A DNA stretch of 64,000 nucleotides from Sideroxydans sp. (GTDB lineage Bacteria; Pseudomonadota; Gammaproteobacteria; Burkholderiales; Gallionellaceae): the NCBI GenBank assembly GCA_027310665.1, contig DAIDAJ010000021.1, forward strand, positions 36,900 through 100,899. The letters are read 5' to 3'. Each line of letters begins with the position of its first letter. Positions within the stretch are counted from its first letter, which is position 1. The translations under genes and the position numbers were made by a program. The notes below the pieces were generated by a model. That model ran no database searches. It saw only the letters and a program-made list of their open reading frames with translations, and was not told the origin of the DNA. Of the stretch, positions 17,726-26,189 are shown piece after piece.

Positions 17726-18445
17726 ATGGTTGATATCGCAGTCGTCGATTACGGTATGGGCAACCTGCGCTCGGTGCAGCAGGCTGTGCGCAAAGTTGCG
17801 CCAAATGCTGACATCGCCGTGACCGGCGAGGCCGCTGTGATTGCCTCTGCCGGACGGGTCATCTTCCCGGGGCAGGGCGCCGCACCGGACTGTATGCGCG
17901 AAATTCGTTCTCGTGGCCTCGATCGCGTGATTTCGGATGTGATCAGGGAAGGAAAGCCGTTTCTCGGCATTTGCATGGGCCTCCAGGTGCTTTTCGAGCA
18001 CAGCGAAGAGGGTGATACACCTTGTCTCGGGGTGTTCTCCGGGCAGGTCAGGCGATTTGCCTCGGGTCTGTCCGATGCGCAAGGCAACAAGCTGAAAGTG
18101 CCACACATGGGCTGGAACCAGGTGCATCGAGGGGTTAATCCTCAACTCCCGCAGGGAGTTGAGACGGTAGCCCTTCCCCCCACCGGGGGGAAGTTGGAAG
18201 GAGGGACCACTCCCGAACACCCCCTCTGGTCTGGAATCGAACAAGATGCACGGTTCTATTTCGTGCACAGTTACTATGTGGAGCCGCGTGATCCGGGCCT
18301 GGTGCAAGCCACCAGCGACTATCCGCGCCCATTTGTTTGCGCCGTGGCTAAAGAAAATTTGTTTGCGGTGCAATTTCACCCGGAAAAGAGTGCTGCTGCA
18401 GGATTGAAACTGCTGCAGAATTTTATCAACTGGAATCCTGCTTAA
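17726..18445 (+). CDS. hisH: Imidazole glycerol phosphate synthase, glutaminase subunit, with in-frame insertion
   Basis: HisH supplies ammonia from glutamine to HisF. The true start is the ATG at 17726 ([17 protein letters not shown]), 7 nt after hisB; the longer ORF in the track begins inside hisB. The product is 239 residues. The glutaminase nucleophile is in [15 protein letters not shown] and the His/Glu pair in VQFHPEKS. Unusually, about 27 residues (roughly 134-162, [20 protein letters not shown] and beyond) are inserted between HMGWNQVH and HPLW, which are normally only a few residues apart. The insert is encoded by two perfect hairpins. All catalytic residues are kept, so the enzyme may still work, with the insert as a surface loop. 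Confidence 0.95.
   Translation: MVDIAVVDYGMGNLRSVQQAVRKVAPNADIAVTGEAAVIASAGRVIFPGQGAAPDCMREIRSRGLDRVISDVIREGKPFLGICMGLQVLFEHSEEGDTPCLGVFSGQVRRFASGLSDAQGNKLKVPHMGWNQVHRGVNPQLPQGVETVALPPTGGKLEGGTTPEHPLWSGIEQDARFYFVHSYYVEPRDPGLVQATSDYPRPFVCAVAKENLFAVQFHPEKSAAAGLKLLQNFINWNPA
18141..18193. repeat. Twin perfect hairpins inserted within hisH
   Basis: Hairpin one (18141-18163) is CTCAACTCCC-GCA-GGGAGTTGAG, a perfect 10-bp stem. Hairpin two (18173-18193) is CTTCCCCCC-ACC-GGGGGGAAG, a perfect 9-bp stem. They are 9 nt apart and both lie within the extra codons of hisH, with the reading frame maintained. Confidence 0.8.
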
Positions 18446-18456
18446 ACCTGCTAATC

Positions 18457-19215
18457 ATGGATACTAAAACGCTGATCATCCCTGCTATCGACCTGAAAGA
18501 CGGTCATTGTGTGCGCCTCAAACAGGGCGTGATGGAAGACGCAACAGTGTTTTCCGAAGATCCCGCTGCCACCGCCAGACATTGGCTGGCTCAAGGTGCG
18601 CGACGCCTGCACCTGGTGGATTTGAACGGCGCGTTTGCCGGAAAACCCAAAAATGAAGCAGCGGTGCGCAGCATCATCGACGCGGTAGGCGGCGACATTC
18701 CGGTACAACTGGGCGGCGGCATCCGCGATCTGGAAACCATAGAGCGCTATCTGGACATCGGTGTGACCTACGTCATCATCGGCACCGCTGCCGTCAAGGT
18801 GCCGGGCTTCCTGCATGAAGCGTGCGACGCGTTCCCCGGACACATCATGGTCGGCCTCGATGCCAAGGGAGGCAAGGTTGCGGTGGACGGCTGGTCGAAA
18901 CTGACCGGGCACGATGTGGCCGATCTGGCGAAGCGCTTTGAAGACTATGGCGTGGAAGCCATCATCTACACCGACATCGGTCGCGACGGCATGATGACCG
19001 GCGTGAACATCGAGGCGACGGTGGAACTGGCGCGGCCTCTGCATGTGCCGGTCATCGCCAGCGGCGGCATCACCAATCTGGACGATGTGCGCGCCTTGTG
19101 TGCCGTGCGTTCGGAGGGGATCACGGGCGCGATCACGGGCCGCGCCATCTATGAAGGTACGCTGGATTTCAAGGCGGCCCAGGCCTTGGCCGATGAACTG
19201 TCGCCGAAGCTCTGA
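18457..19215 (+). CDS. hisA: ProFAR isomerase HisA
   Basis: HisA isomerises ProFAR to PRFAR in a TIM barrel. The 252-residue protein begins [21 protein letters not shown], where the Asp of AIDLKDG is catalytic. It has the two phosphate-binding glycine motifs ([12 protein letters not shown] and [10 protein letters not shown]) and the second Asp in [12 protein letters not shown]. Its stop codon shares one base with the hisF ATG (TGATG). Confidence 0.97.
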   Translation: MDTKTLIIPAIDLKDGHCVRLKQGVMEDATVFSEDPAATARHWLAQGARRLHLVDLNGAFAGKPKNEAAVRSIIDAVGGDIPVQLGGGIRDLETIERYLDIGVTYVIIGTAAVKVPGFLHEACDAFPGHIMVGLDAKGGKVAVDGWSKLTGHDVADLAKRFEDYGVEAIIYTDIGRDGMMTGVNIEATVELARPLHVPVIASGGITNLDDVRALCAVRSEGITGAITGRAIYEGTLDFKAAQALADELSPKL

Positions 19216-19973
19216 TGCTCGCCAAACGCATCATTCCCTGCCTGGATGTGACCGCCGGCCGCGTGGTCAAGGGCGTCAGTTTCGTCGAGTTGCGCGATGC
19301 GGGAGATCCGGTAGAGATCGCGCGGCGCTACGATGAGCAGGGTGCGGACGAACTGACTTTCCTCGATATCACAGCGAGTTCGGACGACCGGGGCATCATC
19401 TTCCGCATCATCGAGCAGGTGGCAGAACAGGTTTTCATTCCGCTGACGGTCGGCGGCGGCGTGCGCGAAGTGCAGGATGTGCGCAATCTGCTCAATGCGG
19501 GTGCAGACAAAGTCAGTATCAATACTTCTGCCGTGGTCAATCCGCAGCTGGTGGCGGACGCTTCGGCGCGTTACGGTTCGCAATGCATCGTGGTCGCCAT
19601 CGACGCCAAGCAAACTGCGCCAAACAAGTGGGAAGTATTTACCCATGGCGGCCGCAAGGCTACCGGCCTGGATGCGGTGGAATGGGCGAAGAAGATGCAA
19701 AATATGGGAGCGGGGGAGATACTGCTGACCAGCATGGACAAGGACGGGCAGAAGAGCGGCTTCGATCTGGCGCTGACCCGTGCCGTGACCGATGCGCTGG
19801 AGATCCCGGTGATCGCCAGCGGCGGCGTGGGCAATCTGCAACATCTCGCGGATGGCGTTAAGCTGGGCGGCGCGGATGCGGTGCTGGCAGCCAGTATCTT
19901 CCACTTTGGCGAATACACCGTGCAACAGGCAAAGCAGTTCATGGCACAACAAGGTATAGAGGTGCGGTTATGA
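19215..19973 (+). CDS. hisF: Imidazole glycerol phosphate synthase, cyclase subunit
   Basis: HisF closes the imidazole ring, using ammonia from HisH, and releases AICAR. The 252-residue barrel starts [20 protein letters not shown] (catalytic Asp11) and has [15 protein letters not shown], the second catalytic Asp in [13 protein letters not shown] and [11 protein letters not shown]. Its final codons (GAGGTGCGGTTATGA) are repeated three more times downstream. The last copy is exactly the SD and start region of hisI, which suggests hisF and hisI formerly overlapped by ATGA. Confidence 0.97.
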   Translation: MLAKRIIPCLDVTAGRVVKGVSFVELRDAGDPVEIARRYDEQGADELTFLDITASSDDRGIIFRIIEQVAEQVFIPLTVGGGVREVQDVRNLLNAGADKVSINTSAVVNPQLVADASARYGSQCIVVAIDAKQTAPNKWEVFTHGGRKATGLDAVEWAKKMQNMGAGEILLTSMDKDGQKSGFDLALTRAVTDALEIPVIASGGVGNLQHLADGVKLGGADAVLAASIFHFGEYTVQQAKQFMAQQGIEVRL

Positions 19974-20071
19974 CACGGTGCGCGAAAGCGTCGGGTGCGG
20001 GAGTAACCGCATCGCGTCTCCTCCCGCAAACGGCTGGCTACGCCAGTAACGTGTCGGAGGCGCGGTTATGA
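19970..20071 (+). CDS. Repeat-encoded mini-ORF 1 (33 codons)
   Basis: This ORF reads [20 protein letters not shown] and ends SEARL. Its ATG overlaps the hisF stop as ATGA and its stop overlaps the next mini-ORF as ATGA, so ribosomes finishing hisF could re-initiate on it. All differences from mini-ORF 3 change the amino acid, which argues against selection on the peptide itself. It is more likely a pass-through frame that lets ribosomes open the downstream hairpin. Too short for the track. Confidence 0.4.
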   Translation: MTRCAKASGAGVTASRLLPQTAGYASNVSEARL

Positions 20072-20337
20072 CACGGTGCGCGAAAGCGACGGGTGCGGGA
20101 CAACGCAGTTGCGGTGCAGGCTCATGCGCGCAGCGCGTGATGCCGGAGCCAATAATCGCATCGCACCTCCTCCCGCAGCGTAAGGGTGGCAGCGAAGCTG
20201 CCGGGCGCCCACCGGCGTACTCCTCGCGGGTGCAAACGGCTGGCTGCGCCATAATCAGCGACTTGGTGAGCGTTGTTTGCTCACCTAGTCGAATGGCTAG
20301 TAGTTACATCAGTAACGAGTCGGAGGTGCGGTTATGA
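20068..20337 (+). CDS. Repeat-encoded mini-ORF 2 (89 codons)
   Basis: The middle repeat unit keeps an open frame through its extra 168 bp (56 codons) and ends with the same SEVRL-stop as its neighbours. It starts and stops by ATGA overlap. The composition is unlike a normal protein: Cys-, Ser- and Arg-rich, with segments encoded by palindromes (for example GRPPAYSSRV). I regard it as a translated or translatable repeat rather than a functional protein. Confidence 0.35.
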   Translation: MTRCAKATGAGQRSCGAGSCAQRVMPEPIIASHLLPQRKGGSEAAGRPPAYSSRVQTAGCAIISDLVSVVCSPSRMASSYISNESEVRL

Positions 20338-20435
20338 CACGGTGCGCGAAAGCGATGGGTGCGGGAATAACCGCATCGCACCTCCTCCCGCAAACGGCTG
20401 GCTACGCCAGTAACGAGTCGGAGGTGCGGTTATGA
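20334..20435 (+). CDS. Repeat-encoded mini-ORF 3 (33 codons)
   Basis: The peptide reads [20 protein letters not shown] and ends SEVRL. Its stop overlaps the hisI start as ATGA, so it takes the place hisF would have had as the coupled upstream frame of hisI. It differs from mini-ORF 1 at 5 of 33 residues. Too short for the track. Confidence 0.4.
   Translation: MTRCAKAMGAGITASHLLPQTAGYASNESEVRL
20377..20428 (+). promoter_or_regulatory. Putative SD-masking hairpin before hisI
   Basis: CGCACCTCC at 20377-20385 is exactly complementary over 9 bp to GGAGGTGCG at 20420-20428, the SD of hisI. Equivalent pairs precede mini-ORF 2 (20013-20021 with 20056-20064) and mini-ORF 3 (20162-20170 with 20322-20330). 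In the first pair both arms have changed (A-U replaced by G-C), so pairing is kept. Each SD-masking arm lies inside the upstream mini-ORF, so its translation would melt the hairpin. Confidence 0.55.
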
Positions 20436-20821
20436 CCGAGTCCTGGCTGAACAAGGTGAATTGGTCGGAAGACGGTTTGGTTCCGGCCATCGCGCAGGAT
20501 GCGGCCACCGGGCGTGTGCTGATGGTGGCGTGGATGGACCGGGACGCGCTCAAGCGCACGGCAGAGACCGGCGAAGCGATATACTGGTCGCGTTCGCGCA
20601 AGAAGCTGTGGCACAAGGGCGAGGAATCCGGCCACATCCAGACGGTCAAAGAGATACGCCTGGATTGCGATAGCGACGTGATTCTGTTGAAAGTGGAACA
20701 AAAGGGCGGCATCGCCTGCCATACCGGGCGCGAGAGTTGCTTCTACAGCAAACTGGAACAAGGCCGCTGGGTAGAGACGGATGCGGTTCTCAAGTCACCC
20801 GACGAGATCTATAAAAAATGA
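20432..20821 (+). CDS. hisI: Phosphoribosyl-AMP cyclohydrolase
   Basis: HisI opens the adenine ring of PR-AMP (third step of histidine synthesis), using Zn and Mg. The 129-residue protein carries [18 protein letters not shown], the metal-binding [10 protein letters not shown] segment and [14 protein letters not shown]. It is the monofunctional form, with hisE as a separate overlapping gene. The start at 20432 is set by the ATGA overlap with the last repeat unit and the SD GGAGGTG 4-5 nt upstream. Confidence 0.97.
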   Translation: MTESWLNKVNWSEDGLVPAIAQDAATGRVLMVAWMDRDALKRTAETGEAIYWSRSRKKLWHKGEESGHIQTVKEIRLDCDSDVILLKVEQKGGIACHTGRESCFYSKLEQGRWVETDAVLKSPDEIYKK

Positions 20822-21135
20822 GCAACGATATCCTGCAACGACTGACCGGGACGATAGAGGCGCGCAAACAGGCTGCAGCCGATTCCTCTTATGTCGCCAA
20901 GCTGTTCAGCAAAGGCGAAGATGCCATACTGAAGAAAGTGATCGAGGAGGCGGGCGAGGTCTTGCTGGCAAGCAAAGAGTCAGACAGGCAACATTTAGTA
21001 TATGAAGTTGCCGATCTATGGTTCCACTGCATGGTGTTGCTGGCACAAAAAGGGCTGAGCGCGGATGATGTGCTGAAAGAGCTGGCGCGGCGCGAAGGCG
21101 TATCTGGAATCGAAGAAAAAGCGAGCCGGACATGA
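20818..21135 (+). CDS. hisE: Phosphoribosyl-ATP pyrophosphatase
   Basis: HisE hydrolyses PR-ATP to PR-AMP, the second histidine step. The 105-residue MazG-like protein has the expected metal-binding acidic helix ([16 protein letters not shown]) and the second motif [15 protein letters not shown]. It overlaps hisI by ATGA upstream and the HIT gene by ATGA downstream, so these three are translated as a block. Confidence 0.97.
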   Translation: MSNDILQRLTGTIEARKQAAADSSYVAKLFSKGEDAILKKVIEEAGEVLLASKESDRQHLVYEVADLWFHCMVLLAQKGLSADDVLKELARREGVSGIEEKASRT

Positions 21136-21482
21136 GCGACAACTGCATCTTCTGCAAGATCGTGAGCGGCCAGATACCGAGCCGCAAAGTGTATGAGGAT
21201 GACGAGGTATTCGCCTTCCACGACATCAATCCGGTCGCACCGGTACACTTCATGCTGGTTCCCAAGCTGCATCTCGTATCGCTGCTGGACGCCGAAGAAG
21301 TCCATGCAGCCCTGCTTGGAAGGATGTTGTTACTGGCGCCGAAACTGGCGCTGGAACAGGGTTTGACAAACGGTTTCCGCACCGTCATCAATAGCGGCAA
21401 GGGCGGTGGGCAGGAGGTGTTTCACCTGCACATCCATGTCATCGGCGGCGGCAATATTCCGCCCATGGTTAAACGAGATTAA
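21132..21482 (+). CDS. HIT-family nucleotide hydrolase (HinT-like)
   Basis: A 116-residue histidine-triad protein: [14 protein letters not shown] at the start, zinc-binding Cys pair, and the catalytic triad in [14 protein letters not shown]. HinT enzymes cleave purine nucleoside phosphoramidates. The order hisE-HIT-tatA is common in betaproteobacteria, and no specific role in histidine synthesis is implied. Confidence 0.95.
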   Translation: MSDNCIFCKIVSGQIPSRKVYEDDEVFAFHDINPVAPVHFMLVPKLHLVSLLDAEEVHAALLGRMLLLAPKLALEQGLTNGFRTVINSGKGGGQEVFHLHIHVIGGGNIPPMVKRD

Positions 21483-21496
21483 ACAAGGAGAGAGAA

Positions 21497-21715
21497 ATGG
21501 GCTCGATGAGCATCTGGCATTGGTTGATCGTATTGTTGGTTGTTGTGCTGATATTCGGCACCAAGAAGCTGCGCAATATCGGAGAAGACCTGGGTGGCGC
21601 GGTGAAAGGTTTCAAGGATGGCATGAAAGGCGAAGAAGAAGCGCACAAGCAAGTCACGCATGACGACAAGACCATCGAAGGCGAAGCGAAAGAGAAGACC
21701 CAAACCAAGGTTTGA
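21497..21715 (+). CDS. tatA: Twin-arginine translocase subunit TatA
   Basis: TatA oligomerises to form the passage for folded Tat substrates. The 72-residue protein has one N-terminal membrane helix ([16 protein letters not shown]), the hinge [10 protein letters not shown] and an amphipathic helix ([16 protein letters not shown]), followed by a charged tail. A good SD (AAGGAGAGAGAA) precedes ATG 21497. In-window Tat clients probably include ActB (RRDFLKV). Confidence 0.96.
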   Translation: MGSMSIWHWLIVLLVVVLIFGTKKLRNIGEDLGGAVKGFKDGMKGEEEAHKQVTHDDKTIEGEAKEKTQTKV

Positions 21716-21730
21716 GTCTGAAAGCCCCTT

Positions 21731-22117
21731 ATGTTCGATATCGGCTTTTCCGAACTGGTGGTGATCATGGTGGTGGCACTGATCGTCATCGGCCCAGAGC
21801 GCCTGCCTAAAGTGGCCCGCACCATGGGGTTGCTGTGGGGCAGGGCGCAACGCTATATCAACGGCGTGCGCGCCGATATCGAGCGCGATATGCAAATGGA
21901 CGAGCTGAAGCAGCTCAAACAGAAAGTCGAACAGGAAGCGGCAGCGGCGATGCAGGCTGCAAGCCAGGCCGGCCAGGCGGTGGATGATCATTTGAAATCG
22001 CTACAGCAGGAAGCGGCATCAGTCGAACAGCCTGGGCAGCGCAGCATTCCGGCAACAGTCAGCAACACCCCGAAAGAACCGCCCGCTCCCGAACAGAGGC
22101 AGTTTCCGATTGACTAA
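21731..22117 (+). CDS. tatB: Twin-arginine translocase subunit TatB
   Basis: TatB forms the substrate-receptor complex with TatC. The 128-residue protein starts MFDIGFSELVVIMVVALIVIGPERLPKVART, the family hallmark with one membrane helix and the GPERLP hinge. An amphipathic helix and an Ala/Gln/Pro-rich tail follow. It lies 15 nt after tatA. Confidence 0.96.
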   Translation: MFDIGFSELVVIMVVALIVIGPERLPKVARTMGLLWGRAQRYINGVRADIERDMQMDELKQLKQKVEQEAAAAMQAASQAGQAVDDHLKSLQQEAASVEQPGQRSIPATVSNTPKEPPAPEQRQFPID

Positions 22118-22132
22118 TTTCTTCCCTTCATC

Positions 22133-22852
22133 GTGAGCACCAGCGAAAGTCTAATCTCCCACCTGATCGAGTTGCGCACGCGGCTGCTCAATTCTGCCGT
22201 TGCCCTGTTACTGGTATTCATCTGCCTGTTCCCGTGGGCGGCGGATCTATACAGCTTGTTGGCGCGACCGCTGCTGTCCAAGCTGCCCAAAGGCGGCCAA
22301 ATGATCGCGACGGACGTCACGACGCCGTTCTTCGTGCCGCTCAAGGTCGCGATGATGGCGGCTTTTCTGATCGCGCTCCCCTACATTCTCTATCAGGTAT
22401 GGCGCTTTATCGCGCCCGGCCTTTACCTGAACGAGAAGCGATGGATATTGCCTTTGCTGGTTTCCAGCGTGGTGCTGTTTTTTTGCGGCATGGCCTTTGC
22501 CTATTTTGCGGTCTTCCCGGTGGTGTTCGGCTTCATTACCGCCGCCGCACCCAAAGGTGTGGCCGTCATGACCGATATCGACAAATACCTGAGCTTTGTG
22601 TTGAGCATGTTCGTGGCGTTCGGACTGGCATTTCAGGTGCCCATCGCGGTGGTGTTGCTGGTGAAGACCGGGATGGTGACTACAGCGAAATTGCGCGAGG
22701 TTCGTCCCTACGTCATCGTCGGTGCGTTTGTCGTCGGTGCGATCTTTACTCCGCCCGACGTGGTTTCCCAGTTCATGCTGGCGATGCCGCTGTGGCTGCT
22801 TTATGAAGCGGGCATCCTGGTGGCCGGCTGGACAGGGGGGAAACCGGCTTGA
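22133..22852 (+). CDS. tatC: Twin-arginine translocase subunit TatC
   Basis: TatC is the polytopic receptor that recognises the RR signal peptide. The 239-residue protein begins (GTG) with SLISHLIELRTRLLNS, the conserved cytoplasmic N-terminus, and has six hydrophobic segments including VRPYVIVGAFVVGAIFTPPDVVSQ. It converges on the protease gene, with 16 nt between the stops. Confidence 0.97.
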   Translation: MSTSESLISHLIELRTRLLNSAVALLLVFICLFPWAADLYSLLARPLLSKLPKGGQMIATDVTTPFFVPLKVAMMAAFLIALPYILYQVWRFIAPGLYLNEKRWILPLLVSSVVLFFCGMAFAYFAVFPVVFGFITAAAPKGVAVMTDIDKYLSFVLSMFVAFGLAFQVPIAVVLLVKTGMVTTAKLREVRPYVIVGAFVVGAIFTPPDVVSQFMLAMPLWLLYEAGILVAGWTGGKPA

Positions 22853-22868
22853 TCCCCGCCCTTCCGGT

Positions 22869-24026
22869 TTATTCCTGAGCCTTGGGCTTCGGTCGTTTGC
22901 CGACCTTGACCTGAACTTCCACTTCAGCCTGGTTGCGCAGCAACTTGAGCGAGGTGACCTTTCCCGGCGGCAACGAAGAGATGGTTTCCAGCATGATGGT
23001 GGAATCCGTCAGCGGTTTGTCCGCGATGCTGAGCAGGATGTCGCCCGGTTTGACGCCGGACTTGTCCGCGGGGCTGCCGCGCACCACTTCGGCGATCAGC
23101 ACGCCCTGCACGTCGCCGAGCTTGAACGATTCCAGCAATTCGGGTGTGAGATCCTGCACCGCAACGCCGATCCATCCGCGCGTGACAGCGCCGTTCTGGA
23201 TGATCTGTTCCATGATCTTCTTGGCCGTGCTCACCGGGATGGCAAAGCCGATACCGAGCGAGCCGCCGTTGGGTGAATAGATCGCACTATTGATGCCGAC
23301 CAGATTGCCTTCCACGTCCACCAGCGCACCGCCCGAATTGCCGGGATTGATGGCCGCATCGGTCTGGATGAAGTTCTCGAAAGTGCTAAGCCCGAGGTGG
23401 TTGCGTTTCAGCGCGCTGACGATACCCATGGTCACGGTCTGTCCCACGCCAAACGGATTGCCGACGGCGAGAACGATGTCTCCGACATGCGCCTGATCGG
23501 ACTGGGCGAAAGTGATCGCGGGCAGGTTGTTGCCGATATCGACCTTGATGACCGCGAGGTCGGTGTCCGGATCGGATCCGACGATGTGGCCCTTGGCGGT
23601 GCGGCCGTCCGAGAGGGCGACTTCGATCTGGTCGGCGCTTTCGATGACATGGTGGTTGGTCAGGATGTAGCCATCGTGGCTGACGATGACGCCCGAACCC
23701 AGGCTGGAAGTCTGTTGCGGAACGTTATCCTCGAACTGGTCGCCGAAGAAGAAACGGAAACGCGGATCGTCCATGAATGGATGGGTCTGCGGCTTCACCT
23801 CGCTGCTGGTGAAGACGTTGACCACGGCCGGCATCACTTTTTGGGCCGCCTTGCTGAAGCCCACGGATGGCAGGTCGCCGCCGTCCTTGACGTTGTTCTC
23901 ATATAAGGTCACTACTCCGCTGCGGGCTGCATTGGGAAGCAGCGACGGCCTGAGCGTGTGGATCACGAACAGCATTGCTAGGCCGACGGTGGTGGCTTGG
24001 GCGAACAGGAGCCAGAATTTGCGCAT
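22869..24026 (-). CDS. Membrane-anchored trypsin-like protease with PDZ (DegS/DegQ type)
   Basis: A 385-residue periplasmic serine protease. The start is taken at ATG 24026 (MRKFWLLFAQATTVGLAMLF), which gives an N-terminal signal anchor; the longer track ORF runs back into the divergent gene. The catalytic triad is visible: His in TNHHVIES, Asp in DTDLAVIKVD and Ser in GNSGGALVD. One PDZ domain follows (about 280-375, VVRGSPADKSGVKPGDILL), as in DegS and unlike two-PDZ DegP. Likely roles are envelope quality control or regulated proteolysis. It is convergent with tatC and divergent from the Nif3 gene. Confidence 0.93.
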   Translation of the reverse strand: MRKFWLLFAQATTVGLAMLFVIHTLRPSLLPNAARSGVVTLYENNVKDGGDLPSVGFSKAAQKVMPAVVNVFTSSEVKPQTHPFMDDPRFRFFFGDQFEDNVPQQTSSLGSGVIVSHDGYILTNHHVIESADQIEVALSDGRTAKGHIVGSDPDTDLAVIKVDIGNNLPAITFAQSDQAHVGDIVLAVGNPFGVGQTVTMGIVSALKRNHLGLSTFENFIQTDAAINPGNSGGALVDVEGNLVGINSAIYSPNGGSLGIGFAIPVSTAKKIMEQIIQNGAVTRGWIGVAVQDLTPELLESFKLGDVQGVLIAEVVRGSPADKSGVKPGDILLSIADKPLTDSTIMLETISSLPPGKVTSLKLLRNQAEVEVQVKVGKRPKPKAQE

Positions 24027-24065
24027 GATATGATTTGAGCCGCTAAATTTATTGGGACGAACCCG

Positions 24066-24812
24066 ATGCGATTGAACGAATTGCGCGATTATATCGGAAG
24101 CGAGCTTGCAGTCAGCCGTTTTCGTGACTATTGCCCGAACGGTTTGCAGGTCGAGGGGCGAGCCGAAGTGAGGCGCATCGCAACCGGCGTCACTGCCTCG
24201 CAAGCGGTGCTGGAAGCGGCGACGGCGTGGGGGGCGGATGCCATTCTCGTCCATCACGGCTATTTCTGGCGCAGCGAAGACGCCGCCATCGCCGGCATCA
24301 AGAAACGCCGCATCGCGCACTTGCTGGCGCACGACGTCAGTCTGCTGGCGTACCATCTACCGCTGGACGCCCATCCTGATCTCGGCAACAACGCCCGGCT
24401 TGGCGCATTGCTCGGCTTCGTTGAACAGGGCCGCTTCGGTGAACAGGACATCGCCGCGCACGGCGTTCTGGCGCGCCCGCAGACCCTGCAGCAGCTTACC
24501 CAGCATATCCAGCATACTTTGCAGCGTGCGCCGCAAGTCATCGCTCATGCAAATCCCAATATCGCGCGCATTGCGTGGTGTAGCGGGGGAGGTCAGGGTT
24601 ACTTCGACCAAGCCGTGGCGCTGGGGGTGGATGCGTTTCTCACGGGCGAGATTTCAGAACAGAACGTGCATGTCGCACAAGAGACGGGTGTCGCCTTCAT
24701 TGCCGCCGGACACCATGCCACCGAGCGTTACGGCATACAGGCGCTGGGTGAACACCTGGCTGCGCAATTCAGCCTGGAATGCCGTTTCTTCGACCAGGAT
24801 AATCCGGTTTAG
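24066..24812 (+). CDS. Nif3-like dinuclear metal-centre protein
   Basis: The 248-residue protein belongs to the NIF3/YbgI (DUF34) family: DYCPNGLQVEG near the start, the metal-binding HHGYFW, the HLPLDAHPDLGNNARLG segment and C-terminal AGHHATERYGIQALGEHL. The family has been linked to metal handling and to GTP cyclohydrolase I type activity, but its reaction remains uncertain. The neighbourhood (Tat, DegS-like protease, complex III) is conserved in betaproteobacteria. Confidence 0.93.
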   Translation: MRLNELRDYIGSELAVSRFRDYCPNGLQVEGRAEVRRIATGVTASQAVLEAATAWGADAILVHHGYFWRSEDAAIAGIKKRRIAHLLAHDVSLLAYHLPLDAHPDLGNNARLGALLGFVEQGRFGEQDIAAHGVLARPQTLQQLTQHIQHTLQRAPQVIAHANPNIARIAWCSGGGQGYFDQAVALGVDAFLTGEISEQNVHVAQETGVAFIAAGHHATERYGIQALGEHLAAQFSLECRFFDQDNPV

Positions 24813-24867
24813 TCAATGTCTGCGGCAGACAGGCCGGTTCCTGCAAAAGTGCCGGTATGCCGTATCT

Positions 24868-25299
24868 TCACTTTTTATTCCGCATCTCGATGTTTCCGGT
24901 GGCCAGATATATTTCGCGCAGGAAACACAACAAACCGGCAATCAGCGCCAGCATCGCCGAAATGAAAAACAGCGCAACTGCGCGCGCAGGATCCATGCCT
25001 ATTTCGGAGCCTACAAAAAGAGCGGCGATCACGATACAGATGAAGAGCGCCGACAGAGTGCAGAGGCTCACAGCCCAATGCACCCAGCGCACCCTGCGCC
25101 GGAGCATCTCCATTTCTTCCAGCTGGGCGGGCATCTTTGGATTGCTTGAATTGCTCAATGTTCTGGAACGATCCACGATGCGGGCGATGCGGGTGGTGAT
25201 CACATTGAGAATCGCGCCGATGCCGGTCAACAGAAAGACGGGTGCAACCGCCTGCTGAATGGCGTGGGTGACGGTCGTGATTTCAGCTGCGCTCGGCAT
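24868..25299 (-). CDS. DUF2721 membrane protein
   Basis: A 143-residue protein with three hydrophobic segments (QAVAPVFLLTGIGAILNVIT at the start, WVHWAVSLCTLSALFICIVIA, then FFISAMLALIAGLLCFLREI) and the motif TRIARIVDRSRTL. These match the DUF2721 family of small inner-membrane proteins of unknown function. It is convergent with the Nif3 gene and lies 32 nt after the MgtC-family gene on the same strand. Confidence 0.8.
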   Translation of the reverse strand: MPSAAEITTVTHAIQQAVAPVFLLTGIGAILNVITTRIARIVDRSRTLSNSSNPKMPAQLEEMEMLRRRVRWVHWAVSLCTLSALFICIVIAALFVGSEIGMDPARAVALFFISAMLALIAGLLCFLREIYLATGNIEMRNKK

Positions 25300-25331
25300 G
25301 GCAATCCCTCAGATTGAAGTCATTCTGTCGC

Positions 25332-26081
25332 TCAGTTCCTCGCATGCGAAAGCGAGAAATCTTCCACACCCTGCAAGGTGCTCAGTCCGCTGGCCAGCTC
25401 GTTCATCGCAACACCGCTGTTCTTGCTGAGGGCGATGGCGACGAAATGCCATTCAAGTTTTTCGTTGCTGCAGCGGATGGCAAATGATCCCGAAGCGACT
25501 TCGTAACCGTTGGAGTAAACGACCTCGCGCAAGGTATTTTCCTGGGGTACAAAGTTCTTCTGGAAATCAAGGGTGACCGCGATGGCGGGGCGGGAGGGCA
25601 GCCAGCTCTCCAGCTTGGATATCCACATCATGCAAAATGCGGAAAGAGCGGTGAGCATGATCGCCGAGGCATAGAAGCCGACGCCGACCATGATGCCGAT
25701 GGCGGAACAGGTCCAGATGGAGGCCGCCGTGGTGAGGCCGCTGATGTTGAGACCGTCGCGCATGATTACTCCGGCCCCGAGGAATCCGATACCGGTGAGG
25801 ATGCCCTGAATGACGCGGGTCGGGTCTCCGGCCAGATAAGAGTTCACATGCCCGCCGTACCAGAAGGAAGGATAGCCTGCAATTACCGTGACGGCAGCAG
25901 CGGCCATGCAAACCAGCCCGTAGGTGCGCATGCCTGCGGCGCGGCCATGGTAGGAGCGTTCATATCCTACGACCAAGCCCAGTATGAGCGCGCCAAACAT
26001 GTTGAAAAACACAAGCATGTTGGTCGCCACTTCCGGTGCTGACCAATAAGCCGACAGATTGGCAAACGATAACGCTTCCAT
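25332..26081 (-). CDS. MgtC/SapB family membrane protein
   Basis: The 249-residue protein has the MgtC membrane domain: GALILGLVVGYERSYHGRAAGMRTY, GIGFLGAGVIMRDGLNISGL and TAASIWTCSAIGIMVGVGF, with four or five membrane helices. A C-terminal ACT-like cytoplasmic region runs from about residue 165. MgtC proteins affect Mg homeostasis and ATP synthase activity in pathogens; the role in environmental bacteria is unclear. Shares a strand with the DUF2721 gene. Confidence 0.88.
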   Translation of the reverse strand: MEALSFANLSAYWSAPEVATNMLVFFNMFGALILGLVVGYERSYHGRAAGMRTYGLVCMAAAAVTVIAGYPSFWYGGHVNSYLAGDPTRVIQGILTGIGFLGAGVIMRDGLNISGLTTAASIWTCSAIGIMVGVGFYASAIMLTALSAFCMMWISKLESWLPSRPAIAVTLDFQKNFVPQENTLREVVYSNGYEVASGSFAIRCSNEKLEWHFVAIALSKNSGVAMNELASGLSTLQGVEDFSLSHARN

Positions 26082-26189
26082 GTCCGTTCTCCATTTTTAT
26101 TTTTCGGGAGTGTACAAGAATCGGCTCCGGATTACTGCCGTGCCGTTACGCGCTTTCCTTGACGCCGCCCTGATTTCCAGCGGCCTGCA

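Larger units (their letters stand above)
19959..20435 (+). repeat. Tandem repeat array splitting hisF from hisI
   Basis: Three units follow one another: 19959-20056 (98 bp), 20057-20322 (266 bp, the same unit with about 168 bp of extra sequence) and 20323-20420 (98 bp). Each starts GAGGYGCGGTTATGACACGG, and the array ends at the matching hisI leader. The two short units differ at 7 positions. Each unit carries an ATG that overlaps the preceding stop (ATGA), an anti-SD-like word CGCACCTCC (CGCGTCTCC in unit 1), a small CTGGC/GCCAG hairpin (clear in units 1 and 3), and then the next SD GGAGGTGCG. The middle unit also contains the CACCGGCGT palindrome found in fliH and the nuclease gene. Confidence 0.9.

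Noticed and set aside
19959-20435. CRISPR-like array between hisF and hisI
   Set aside because: The units are 98-266 bp, with few copies and no short repeat/unique spacer alternation.
22869-24356. 495-aa version of the DegS/DegQ-type protease
   Set aside because: The extra 110 residues overlap the divergent Nif3 gene; ATG 24026 gives a proper signal anchor.
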